Assembly (NCBI GenBank): GCA_023422955.1
Contig: JAFAGG010000025.1
Location: forward strand, 1-9,864
Length of the DNA stretch: 9,864 nucleotides
DNA from: Pseudomonadota bacterium
GTDB taxonomy: Bacteria > Pseudomonadota > Gammaproteobacteria > Burkholderiales > Burkholderiaceae_D
Direction: 5' to 3'
Both the position numbers and the translations under genes were made by a program. Under the pieces are notes generated by a model that did not search any database, had not been told where the DNA came from, and saw only the letters and a list, made by a program, of their open reading frames with translations. Positions 1 through 5,648 of this stretch are shown here, one piece after another. Position 1 is the stretch's first letter. Every line of letters begins with the position of its first letter.

Positions 1-54
1 AGGCAGGGCCGCTTCATTTTCCAGCGCGCTGCTGCGCTGCTACTTAACGGCTAT
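1..54. other. Short flank downstream of glyA, no gene seen
   Basis: These bases follow the glyA stop codon on the minus strand. They hold a 6-bp inverted repeat (CAGCGC at 22-27, GCGCTG at 34-39, 6-nt loop). On the minus strand it is followed by an A- and G-rich run rather than a T tract, so it is not a convincing intrinsic terminator. A minus-strand ATG at 15-17 has no clear ribosome binding site, and its first codons do not match NrdR, the gene often found next to glyA in proteobacteria. Confidence 0.4.
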
Positions 55-1302
55 TTACTTCGCGTACACCGGGAAGGCGTCGGTCAGTTTCTTGACTTCC
101 GCTTTCACGCGCTCGATGGTGGCGGCATCGAGCGGATTGTCCAGCACATCCGCGATCAGGTGGCCGACCTTGATCGCTTCCGCTTCCTTGAAGCCGCGCG
201 TGGTCATGGCCGGGCTGCCGAGGCGAATGCCGGACGTGACCATAGGCCGCTCCGGATCATTGGGAATGCCGTTCTTGTTGCAGGTGATGTGCGCGCTGCC
301 GAGGATGGTTTCCGCATCCTTGCCGGTCATTTTCTTCGCACGCAAATCCACCAGCATCAGGTGCGACTGGGTGCCGCCCGACACGATGCGCAGGCCGCGC
401 TCGATCAGCGTACGCGCCAGTGCATCGGCATTCTTGATGACCTGCTGCTGATAGGTCTTGAATTCCGGCGCCTGCGCTTCCTTGAAGGCGACGGCCTTGG
501 CCGCGATCACGTGCATCAGCGGGCCGCCCTGGATGCCGGGGAAGATCGCGGAGTTGATGGCCTTCTCATGCTCGGCCTTCATCAGGATCACGCCGCCGCG
601 CGGGCCGCGCAGCGACTTGTGCGTGGTCGAGGTGACGAAGTCGGCATGGGGAACGGGATTCGGATATTCGCCTGCTGCGATCAGGCCGGCATAGTGCGCC
701 ATGTCGACCATGAAGTAAGCACCGATTTCCTTGGCAATGCGCGCAAAGCGCTCGAAATCGATATGCAGCGAATACGCGGAAGCGCCGGCGATGATCATCT
801 TGGGCTTGTGCTCGCGCGCCAGACGCTCCATCTGTTCGTAGTCGATTTCTTCCTTGTCGTTCAAACCGTAGGACACGACGTTGAACCACTTGCCCGACAT
901 GTTCAGCGCCATGCCGTGCGTCAGGTGGCCGCCTTCGGCCAGCGACATGCCCATGATGGTGTCGCCGGGTTTGAGCATCGCGAAGAACACGCCCTGGTTG
1001 GCCTGCGAACCCGAGTTGGGTTGCACGTTGGCGGCTTCGGCGCCATAGATGTCTTTCAGGCGCTGGATCGCCAGCGCTTCCACCTTGTCCACGAATTCAC
1101 AACCACCGTAATAACGACGGCCCGGATAGCCTTCCGCATACTTGTTGGTCAGCTGAGAACCCTGCGCTTCCATCACGGCCGGCGACGCATAGTTCTCGGA
1201 GGCGATTAGCTCGATATGCTCCTCCTGCCTATGGTTTTCCTGCTGGATGGCCGACCAGAGCTCGGGGTCGATATTGGCCACGGTGTGATCTTTTGCAAAC
1301 AT
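55..1302 (-). CDS. glyA: Serine hydroxymethyltransferase (SHMT)
   Basis: This cytoplasmic PLP enzyme converts serine and tetrahydrofolate to glycine and 5,10-methylenetetrahydrofolate, the main source of one-carbon units for purine, thymidylate and methionine synthesis. The 415-aa product has the usual bacterial SHMT length (E. coli 417 aa) and looks complete. Visible family signatures are ELIASENYAS (31-40), KYAEGYPGRRYYGG with the catalytic Glu57 (54-67), the PLP-contacting Asp200 and His203 in VDMAHYAG, the Schiff-base Lys229 in TSTTHKSLRGPRGG, and the substrate-carboxylate Arg360 in SGIRLGSPA (E. coli Arg363). The ATG at 1302 is preceded by AAGGAG with a 5-nt spacer, which fixes the start. 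The gene is divergent from pabBC, and a good sigma70-type promoter lies about 210 nt upstream, giving an unusually long leader. Family assignment is essentially certain. Confidence 0.98.
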   Translation of the reverse strand: MFAKDHTVANIDPELWSAIQQENHRQEEHIELIASENYASPAVMEAQGSQLTNKYAEGYPGRRYYGGCEFVDKVEALAIQRLKDIYGAEAANVQPNSGSQANQGVFFAMLKPGDTIMGMSLAEGGHLTHGMALNMSGKWFNVVSYGLNDKEEIDYEQMERLAREHKPKMIIAGASAYSLHIDFERFARIAKEIGAYFMVDMAHYAGLIAAGEYPNPVPHADFVTSTTHKSLRGPRGGVILMKAEHEKAINSAIFPGIQGGPLMHVIAAKAVAFKEAQAPEFKTYQQQVIKNADALARTLIERGLRIVSGGTQSHLMLVDLRAKKMTGKDAETILGSAHITCNKNGIPNDPERPMVTSGIRLGSPAMTTRGFKEAEAIKVGHLIADVLDNPLDAATIERVKAEVKKLTDAFPVYAK

Positions 1303-1307
1303 TAAAA

Positions 1308-1313
1308 CTCCTT
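1308..1313 (-). promoter_or_regulatory. Ribosome binding site of glyA
   Basis: Read on the minus strand this is AAGGAG, five nucleotides before the glyA ATG. It is a strong Shine-Dalgarno match, and it lies only 3 nt past the stop codon of the possible upstream ORF (1317-1436). A ribosome terminating on that ORF would cover this site, so translational coupling is possible. The coupling is inference. Confidence 0.8.
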
Positions 1314-1316
1314 CGA

Positions 1317-1436
1317 TCAGGGATCAGAGATATACGAATATACGAGGAATTGCTCTATCGATGAGGACAGGATAAGACGAGATGCAGCCTCAAACACGTT
1401 CTCCATCTTGGCTGCCCAGGCGCACGGCGATGACAT
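1317..1436 (-). CDS. Possible serine-rich 39-aa upstream ORF in the glyA leader
   Basis: An ATG at 1434-1436 (minus strand) opens a 39-codon frame ending at TGA 1317-1319, 14 nt before the glyA ATG. GGGGAG at 1443-1448 sits 6 nt upstream of the ATG, a plausible ribosome binding site. The peptide begins MSSPCAWAAK and has eight serines out of 39, all TCN codons, including a run of three at residues 24-26. It has no glycine. Serine is the substrate of the downstream enzyme, so a translated leader that senses serine or couples translation to glyA is conceivable. I recognise no homology. An open frame of this length occurs often by chance, so confidence is low. Confidence 0.2.
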   Translation of the reverse strand: MSSPCAWAAKMENVFEAASRLILSSSIEQFLVYSYISDP

Positions 1437-1518
1437 CTCACGCTCCCCGATGGAACCCCATCCTGGCCAGTCAAGAAGACTTGGCGCGTCGCCAGTCGCG
1501 TGAGAAAAATGGTGTCCT

Positions 1519-1547
1519 ATTGTAGGCAGGCGCCGGGTTTTCGGCAA
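1519..1547 (-). promoter_or_regulatory. Predicted sigma70-type promoter of glyA
   Basis: On the minus strand, TTGCCG (1542-1547; 4 of 6 match to TTGACA) and TACAAT (1519-1524; 5 of 6 match to TATAAT) are separated by exactly 17 bp. The expected transcription start is near 1512-1513. It points at glyA, and no better candidate was noticed closer to the gene. The -35 element is overlapped by an inverted repeat that could be an operator. Confidence 0.6.
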
Positions 1548-1565
1548 GCAGGCATCCCTGCTGCC
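1543..1565. repeat. Inverted repeat overlapping the glyA -35 box (possible operator)
   Basis: AGCAGG (1547-1552) and CCTGCT (1557-1562) form a perfect 6-bp dyad with a 4-bp centre (CATC). Allowing one unpaired A, the arms extend by GGC at 1543-1545 and GCC at 1563-1565 to nine pairs. The left arm covers most of the predicted glyA -35 hexamer (1542-1547). A direct repeat GCAGGC at 1526-1531 and 1548-1553, spaced 22 bp (about two helical turns), brackets the -35 to -10 spacer. The geometry would suit a dimeric regulator controlling glyA, but I cannot match it to a named regulator's consensus. Confidence 0.3.
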
Positions 1566-1693
1566 GGCTCTGGAAAGCCGATTTTCCTCATCGAAAGCGC
1601 CGCGAGCATGCGGCACCGCTGCCCGGCTATAAGGCTCAGCGCAGGAAGCATGCAATCAGGTAGACTTGCGCTGTTTTGTGCCTTCCCTATCCC
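1566..1693. other. Upstream region of pabBC, no clear promoter
   Basis: Between the glyA promoter region and the pabBC start I see no convincing plus-strand -35/-10 pair. TATAAG at 1628-1633 resembles a -10 box but lacks a -35 at suitable spacing. Small GC-rich inverted repeats lie at 1565-1580 and 1599-1614 (5-bp stems, 6-nt loops). No Shine-Dalgarno sequence precedes the pabBC ATG. Transcription of pabBC must start somewhere here or upstream, but the site cannot be called. Confidence 0.35.
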
Positions 1694-3562
1694 ATGTCTT
1701 ATCCGCATCCGCTTCCCACCGACGAATGTTTTGCGCTGCTCGATGACAGCACCGCGCCGGCCGCTGCTCGCCGCTCGCGCCTGTACACGCGCTACGCCGG
1801 CAGGCTCAACTGCGAAACGCCGCAACAGATGGAGGCAATGCTGATACGCATGCAGGAAGCGCTCAAGCAGGGACAACACGCGGTCGCCCTTTTTCCCTAT
1901 GAACTGGGCGCCGGCATGCAGGACATCGCAGAGAGAAGCGCTTCGACGCCGGCTGGGCAGATTCTGCTATTCGAACAATGCACGATGCTCAACACGGATC
2001 AGGTCGAAGCGTGGCTGGCAGATCAGGTCCATGCTTCCCGGCCTGCCGGCATCATGCAGGTGCGGGCAGGCATAGACGAAGCCGCGTTCATGCAGGCGAT
2101 GGATCGCATCCATGACTATATAAAAGCCGGCGATACCTATCAGGTGAATTTCACCTACCGCCTGCATTTTTCCGCCTACGGCCCGGTCGCGGCCCTGTAC
2201 CGCAAATTGCGCCGTCGCCAGCCGGTTCCTTATGGCGCGCTGATCTCGCTACCCGACGGCGGCGCCATCCTGTCCCTGTCGCCCGAGCTCTTCCTGCAGC
2301 ATGAAGCCGGCCGGCTGACGGCACAGCCTATGAAAGGCACCGCAGCGGCAAGCGGCGATGCGCAACAGGATGCGGCATTGGCGAAGATGCTGGCAAACGA
2401 CGAGAAAAACCGCGCGGAAAACGTGATGATCGTGGACCTGCTGCGCAACGATCTGGGACGCATCGCCGCACTCGGTTCAGTGCAAGTGCCTCGCCTGTTC
2501 GAAGTGACGCGCTTTGGCGGCGTGCTGCAGATGACTTCCACCATCACTGCGCAGCTGCGGGACGAGATCACGCTGCCCGAGCTGGTACGGGCGATCTACC
2601 CTTGCGGATCGATTACCGGCGCACCCAAGCGCCGCACCATGCAAATCATCCGCGAACTGGAAGCCGAAGCGCGCGGCATTTATACCGGCGCGATCGGCTG
2701 GTTCGATGCGCCGTCAGACTCCCGCGCCATCGGCGACTTCTGCCTGTCGGTGCCGATACGGACGCTGGAACTGCAGGCCGCCGACGAAAGCGGCGTGCGG
2801 CAAGGAGAAATGGGCGTGGGCGCCGGCATCGTGCATGACAGCGTAGCGGAACAGGAGTATGAAGAATGCCGGCTGAAAAGCCGCTTTCTGACTGAATTGC
2901 CGCACGATTTCGAGCTGTTCGAAACCATGCATGCCACCCGGGAAGACGGCATCCGCCACCTGGAGCTGCACTTGCGGCGCTTGCGCGCATCGGCGCAATT
3001 CTTCGGCTTTGCCTGGGATGAAGCCGGGATAAATGACGCGCTGCAGCAAGCCTGCAAAGCTCTTTCTTCCGGTTTGCCGCATCGCCTGAAACTGAGTCTT
3101 TCCCAGTCAAGCCAACCGACCGTGCAAAGCGCCCTGCTCGCGCCCTTGCCGGGGCCGGTACGCCTGCTGCGCGCTGACCTTCCCATGGACGAACACGATA
3201 TTTTCCTGCGCCACAAAACGACGGTGCGCCAAGTCTACGATGCCGCGTGGCGCGCCGCCGAACAGCAAGGGGCTTTCGACGCATTGTTCTGCAATCGGCA
3301 GGGCGAGCTCACCGAAGGCGGACGCAGCACCGTTTTTGTCCGTATCTATGGACAATGGATCACGCCGCCGCTGGCGGCAGGCGTGCTGCCGGGCGTGATG
3401 CGCTCGGTGCTGCTGGATGATCCGGCATGGAATGCGAAAGAAGCCACGCTGCGCTGGGATGACTTGCGGCGCGCCGAACGCATCGTCGTCTGTAATGCGC
3501 TGCGCGGCGCAGTGGATGCCGAAATCGACTGGCAAACCCCGCCTTTACACGTTACCGTCTGA
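1694..3562 (+). CDS. pabB: Fused aminodeoxychorismate synthase component I and aminodeoxychorismate lyase (PabB-PabC)
   Basis: This is a bifunctional folate-pathway enzyme. The N-terminal chorismate-binding part (about 1-400) turns chorismate plus ammonia into 4-amino-4-deoxychorismate. The C-terminal class IV PLP fold (about 405-622) removes pyruvate to give p-aminobenzoate. PabB signatures are DTYQVNFTYRL (147-157), LSLSPELFL (193-201), PMKGT with Lys214, MIVDLLRNDLGRI (245-257) and YPCGSITGAPKRRT (302-315). The lyase part shows FELFETM (406-412), RHKTT with the likely PLP Lys508, and LTEGGRST (539-546). At 622 aa the length fits known PabBC fusions. The glutamine amidotransferase partner (PabA/TrpG) is not in the window. 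ATG 1694 is preferred; an in-frame TTG at 1676 would add six residues, and neither start has a clear ribosome binding site. The stop overlaps a hairpin before ydfG. Confidence 0.93.
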   Translation: MSYPHPLPTDECFALLDDSTAPAAARRSRLYTRYAGRLNCETPQQMEAMLIRMQEALKQGQHAVALFPYELGAGMQDIAERSASTPAGQILLFEQCTMLNTDQVEAWLADQVHASRPAGIMQVRAGIDEAAFMQAMDRIHDYIKAGDTYQVNFTYRLHFSAYGPVAALYRKLRRRQPVPYGALISLPDGGAILSLSPELFLQHEAGRLTAQPMKGTAAASGDAQQDAALAKMLANDEKNRAENVMIVDLLRNDLGRIAALGSVQVPRLFEVTRFGGVLQMTSTITAQLRDEITLPELVRAIYPCGSITGAPKRRTMQIIRELEAEARGIYTGAIGWFDAPSDSRAIGDFCLSVPIRTLELQAADESGVRQGEMGVGAGIVHDSVAEQEYEECRLKSRFLTELPHDFELFETMHATREDGIRHLELHLRRLRASAQFFGFAWDEAGINDALQQACKALSSGLPHRLKLSLSQSSQPTVQSALLAPLPGPVRLLRADLPMDEHDIFLRHKTTVRQVYDAAWRAAEQQGAFDALFCNRQGELTEGGRSTVFVRIYGQWITPPLAAGVLPGVMRSVLLDDPAWNAKEATLRWDDLRRAERIVVCNALRGAVDAEIDWQTPPLHVTV

Positions 3563-3577
3563 AACAGACTTTCAGGC
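3557..3577 (+). terminator. Hairpin at the pabBC stop codon, weak terminator candidate
   Basis: The bases can fold in two mutually exclusive ways: GTCTG (3557-3561) with CAGAC (3565-3569), or GTCTGAAA (3557-3564) with TTTCAGGC (3570-3577; eight pairs including one G-U, loop CAGAC). The second is the longer. No T tract follows, so intrinsic termination would be inefficient. It overlaps the predicted -35 of the ydfG promoter, which suggests a transcriptional boundary between pabBC and the next gene. Confidence 0.25.
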
Positions 3578-3600
3578 AAATTGGCACTTTCCGTTACAAT
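3571..3600 (+). promoter_or_regulatory. Possible promoter for the ydfG-ybgC-tol gene series
   Basis: TACAAT at 3595-3600 is a 5-of-6 match to the -10 consensus, and TTCAGG at 3571-3576 is a weak -35 at 18-bp spacing. Transcription would start near 3607, giving a leader of about 28 nt before the ydfG ATG. The good -10 and the hairpin just upstream suggest a new transcription unit here, but the -35 is poor. Confidence 0.35.
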
Positions 3601-3634
3601 GCCTGGATTGGTAAATCACAAACAAGGAACAGCA

Positions 3635-4393
3635 ATGATCGTACTGGTGACGGGCGCCAGTTCCGGTTTCGGCGCGGCTATCGCACGCAAATTCGCCAGC
3701 CATGGCCACAGGGTCATTGCGGCGGCACGCCGCAAGGAAAAACTGGACCAGCTGGCCGCCGAACTTGGCGCAGCAGTTTTGCCTTTGCAACTTGATGTCA
3801 CCAGCCAGGCCTCCATCGACCAGGCCATTGCTTCCCTTCCCACCGAGTGGCGCGCTATCGATGTGCTGGTCAACAATGCCGGCCTCGCGCTGGGCATAGA
3901 ACCGGCGGACAAGGCTTCGCTGCAGGACTGGGACACCATGATCGATACCAACTGCAAGGGCCTGGCGCGCATGACGCACAAGCTGCTGCCGGACATGGTG
4001 GCACGCCGCAGCGGCATCATCATCAATATCGGCTCGCCCGCCGGTTCCTATCCCTACCCTGGCGGCAACACCTATGGCGCCAGCAAGGCCTTTGTCGATC
4101 AATTCACGCTGAACCTGCGCGCCGATCTGGTCGGCACTGGCGTGCGCGCAACCGTGATTGCACCGGGCTTGAGCGGAGGCACCGAATTCTCCAATGTGCG
4201 GCTGAAGGACGATGAGGCGGCGGCCAAGGTCTACGAAGGCAAGGCTGCATTGAAACCGGAAGACATAGCCGAATCCGCCTACTGGGTGGCGATGCTGCCG
4301 GCACACGTGAATATCAACATCCTCGAAATGATGCCGACTTGCCAGGGCTTTGGTCCCATGGTGACCAAGCGCAGCGATGAGCCCGCACGGTAA
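3635..4393 (+). CDS. ydfG: YdfG-type NADP-dependent SDR (3-hydroxy acid / malonic semialdehyde dehydrogenase family)
   Basis: This cytoplasmic short-chain dehydrogenase has 252 aa. The Rossmann nucleotide-binding motif is TGASSGFG (6-13), with ARR (31-33) after beta-2 consistent with NADP preference. NNAG lies at 80-83, and the catalytic residues are Ser134, Tyr147 and Lys151 (YGASK). Long stretches resemble E. coli YdfG, including DVLVNNAGLALG (76-87), GGTEFSNVR (181-189) and the tail LPAHVNINILEMMP (221-234). YdfG reduces or oxidises 3-hydroxy acids and serine-like substrates, and reduces malonic semialdehyde. The exact substrate here is inferred. ATG 3635 has AAGGA six nt upstream, which settles the start against an upstream in-frame TTG at 3581. 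Only 2 nt separate its stop from the ybgC ATG, so the two are probably cotranscribed, an unusual companion for a tol locus. Confidence 0.9.
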   Translation: MIVLVTGASSGFGAAIARKFASHGHRVIAAARRKEKLDQLAAELGAAVLPLQLDVTSQASIDQAIASLPTEWRAIDVLVNNAGLALGIEPADKASLQDWDTMIDTNCKGLARMTHKLLPDMVARRSGIIINIGSPAGSYPYPGGNTYGASKAFVDQFTLNLRADLVGTGVRATVIAPGLSGGTEFSNVRLKDDEAAAKVYEGKAALKPEDIAESAYWVAMLPAHVNINILEMMPTCQGFGPMVTKRSDEPAR

Positions 4394-4395
4394 GC

Positions 4396-4848
4396 ATGGC
4401 TCCGGATCACGTCGTTCTCACACAAACCGCGGACTTCAGCTGGCCGGTGCGCGTCTATTATGAAGACACCGATGCCGGCGGCGTGGTGTTTTATGCAAAC
4501 TACCTGAAGTTCTTCGAACGCGCCCGCACCGAATGGCTGCGCGCACTCGGTGTGCATCAGCATGATCTGCTTCAATCTCATGGCGTGGTATTTGTCGTCA
4601 AGAGCAGCAGCATTGACTATCATGCTCCTGCCAGGCTGGATGATGAATTGAGTATTACTGTCGCGGTGGAGAAACTGGGGCGCGCTTCGGTGCAATTCCT
4701 GCAGCAGACATGGCGCATGAACGGTGAAAAACGCTTGCTGACTTCGGCGCAGGTGAAAGTGGTTTGTGTGGAAGGAGCAAGCTTTCGTCCCAGCCCCATT
4801 CCCGACAATGTTTTAAATATTTTGCAAAGCCCTGCGGCACAAGCCTGA
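4396..4848 (+). CDS. ybgC: Tol-Pal-associated acyl-CoA thioesterase YbgC
   Basis: This is a 150-aa hot-dog-fold (4HBT family) thioesterase, usually encoded at the head of tol-pal operons. Family members hydrolyse acyl-CoA esters in the cytoplasm and have been linked to phospholipid metabolism. The signature WPVRVYYEDTDAGGVVFYAN spans 16-35, with the catalytic-type Asp26 (E. coli Asp18), followed by FFERARTEWLR (39-49). Where E. coli YbgC has a His shortly after (VYHASY), this protein has Tyr33 (VFYANY). That variant occurs in other 4HBT proteins and does not argue against activity. The start is ATG 4396, 2 nt past the ydfG stop. There is no strong ribosome binding site, so translation may depend on coupling to ydfG. 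A 101-bp gap with two hairpins follows before tolQ. Confidence 0.95.
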   Translation: MAPDHVVLTQTADFSWPVRVYYEDTDAGGVVFYANYLKFFERARTEWLRALGVHQHDLLQSHGVVFVVKSSSIDYHAPARLDDELSITVAVEKLGRASVQFLQQTWRMNGEKRLLTSAQVKVVCVEGASFRPSPIPDNVLNILQSPAAQA

Positions 4849-4877
4849 ATGCTCGCAATGACTTGAATTCTTATGGT

Positions 4878-4916
4878 ACTTTTCCTGTTCTGCAGGAAAG
4901 TTCCGGCAAGTTTGCC
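4878..4916 (+). repeat. Two adjacent hairpins in the ybgC-tolQ gap
   Basis: TTTCCTG (4881-4887) and CAGGAAA (4893-4899) form a perfect 7-bp stem with a 5-nt loop. With one bulged T the stem extends to nine pairs (AC at 4878-4879, GT at 4900-4901). Four nucleotides later GGCA (4905-4908) pairs with TGCC (4913-4916) around a 4-nt loop. Neither is followed by a T tract, so they are poor intrinsic terminators. They could be an RNA-processing or stability element, a pause site or a protein-binding dyad. No convincing promoter is visible in this gap, and tolQ itself lacks a strong ribosome binding site. Confidence 0.4.
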
Positions 4917-4949
4917 ACTACAACAATTCCAGACTGACCAAAACCCGAC

Positions 4950-5648
4950 ATGACCGTCACCCAAGATCTTTCCATCCTCGCATTGATCAGCGAAGCTTCG
5001 TTACTGGTCCAGCTTGTCATGGCGCTGCTTGTGCTCGTTTCCATCATGAGCTGGAGCTATATCTTCCACAAGATGTTCGTGATCCGGCGGGCACGCCGCG
5101 AGACGGAAGAATTCGAGCGCACTTTCTGGTCCGGCACCAACATCAGCCTGCTGTATGACGATGCGCTGAGCAATCGCCGCCGCAATGTTGCCGATACCGG
5201 CGCGATGGAACGCATTTTTGAAGCCGGCATGAGCGAATACCTGAAAATCAAGGCCAGCTTCGTCAATCGTGAAATGGACACGACCGCCATGCTGGACGGT
5301 TCGCGCCGCGCCATGCGCGCTGCCTACCAGCGCGAAATGGATGCGCTGGAATCGCATCTGGCATTCCTGGCGTCGGTCGGTTCGGTCTCGCCGTATGTCG
5401 GCCTGTTCGGCACCGTGTGGGGCATCATGAATTCCTTCCGCGGCCTGGCCAATGTGGAACAGGCCACGCTTGCAGCAGTCGCGCCCGGCATCGCGGAAGC
5501 GCTGATCGCCACCGCGATCGGCCTGTTCGCCGCAATTCCGGCCGTGGTCGCCTATAACCGCTACTCGCACGACATTGATCGCCTGGCGATTCGCTTCGAG
5601 AGCTTTATCGAAGAGTTTTCCAACATCTTGCACAGGCAGGCACGCTGA
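4950..5648 (+). CDS. tolQ: Tol-Pal proton-channel subunit TolQ
   Basis: This inner-membrane protein of the MotA/TolQ/ExbB family has 232 aa. It forms the oligomeric ring that, with TolR, uses the proton motive force to energise TolA. Three membrane segments are visible: about 17-39, 138-160 and 178-202. A large cytoplasmic region lies between the first two. Conserved channel elements are YVGLFGTVWGIM (149-160), containing Thr155, and APGIAEALIATAIGL (178-192), containing Thr188. These correspond to E. coli TolQ Thr145 and Thr178. Length matches the family. The start ATG 4950 lacks a strong ribosome binding site. The TGA stop overlaps the tolR ATG by one base (TGATG), indicating translational coupling that would help keep the TolQ:TolR ratio. 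Confidence 0.98.
   Translation: MTVTQDLSILALISEASLLVQLVMALLVLVSIMSWSYIFHKMFVIRRARRETEEFERTFWSGTNISLLYDDALSNRRRNVADTGAMERIFEAGMSEYLKIKASFVNREMDTTAMLDGSRRAMRAAYQREMDALESHLAFLASVGSVSPYVGLFGTVWGIMNSFRGLANVEQATLAAVAPGIAEALIATAIGLFAAIPAVVAYNRYSHDIDRLAIRFESFIEEFSNILHRQAR

Larger units (their letters stand above)
1303..1512 (-). promoter_or_regulatory. Long, possibly structured 5' leader of glyA
   Basis: If transcription starts about 7 nt after the predicted -10 box, the glyA mRNA carries a leader of about 210 nt. Potential pairings, in transcript order, are: an 8-bp hairpin with one bulged base at 1478-1497; a 5-bp hairpin at 1449-1462; a larger fold pairing 1435-1439 with 1379-1383 and 1410-1415 with 1384-1389 (5 and 6 bp, contiguous on one side, with a 19-nt insertion at 1416-1434 on the other); and a small UUCG-capped A/U hairpin at 1330-1343. 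Tandem 7-nt copies of GATCAGR lie at 1315-1328. I compared it from memory with glycine, THF and SAH riboswitch consensus sequences and saw no match. It may be an undescribed regulatory leader or only GC-rich sequence that pairs by chance. Confidence 0.35.

Noticed and set aside
22..39. GC-rich inverted repeat as glyA terminator
   Set aside because: Only six pairs and no T tract on the minus strand; the real terminator probably lies outside the window, or glyA reads into the next gene.
160..1209. 349-codon open frame on the plus strand opposite glyA
   Set aside because: It is the complement of a well-supported SHMT gene. Long antisense frames are expected from GC-rich codon use, and the protein shows no recognisable domain.
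1303..1512. Known glycine, THF or SAH riboswitch upstream of glyA
   Set aside because: The conserved core sequences of these classes are not visible on the minus strand. Only an unassigned leader is reported.
1565..1614. Plus-strand hairpins at 1565-1580 (followed by ATTTTCC) and 1599-1614 as terminator or attenuator of pabBC
   Set aside because: Stems are only 5 bp, and no plus-strand promoter upstream of them is evident, so chance pairing in GC-rich sequence is the simpler reading.
1317..1655. Full-length 112-codon minus-strand frame upstream of glyA
   Set aside because: Its 5' half runs through the predicted glyA promoter and would not be transcribed from it. Only the last 39 codons, inside the leader, are worth considering.
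1500..1844. 114-codon plus-strand frame overlapping the pabBC start
   Set aside because: Arg-rich, overlaps the start of pabBC in another frame, with no ribosome binding site or family resemblance.
2646..3284. 212-codon minus-strand frame inside pabBC
   Set aside because: Arg/Ala/Pro-rich shadow of the PabB-PabC coding frame, with no domain and no ribosome binding site.
3581..3600. TTGGCA (3581-3586) and TACAAT (3595-3600) as a promoter pair
   Set aside because: The spacing is only 8 bp, far too short for sigma70, so a different -35 must be assumed.
4863..4924. Promoter in the ybgC-tolQ gap (TTGAAT at 4863, TTGCCA at 4912, TACAAC at 4919)
   Set aside because: No -35 and -10 candidates pair at 16-18 bp with adequate matches.
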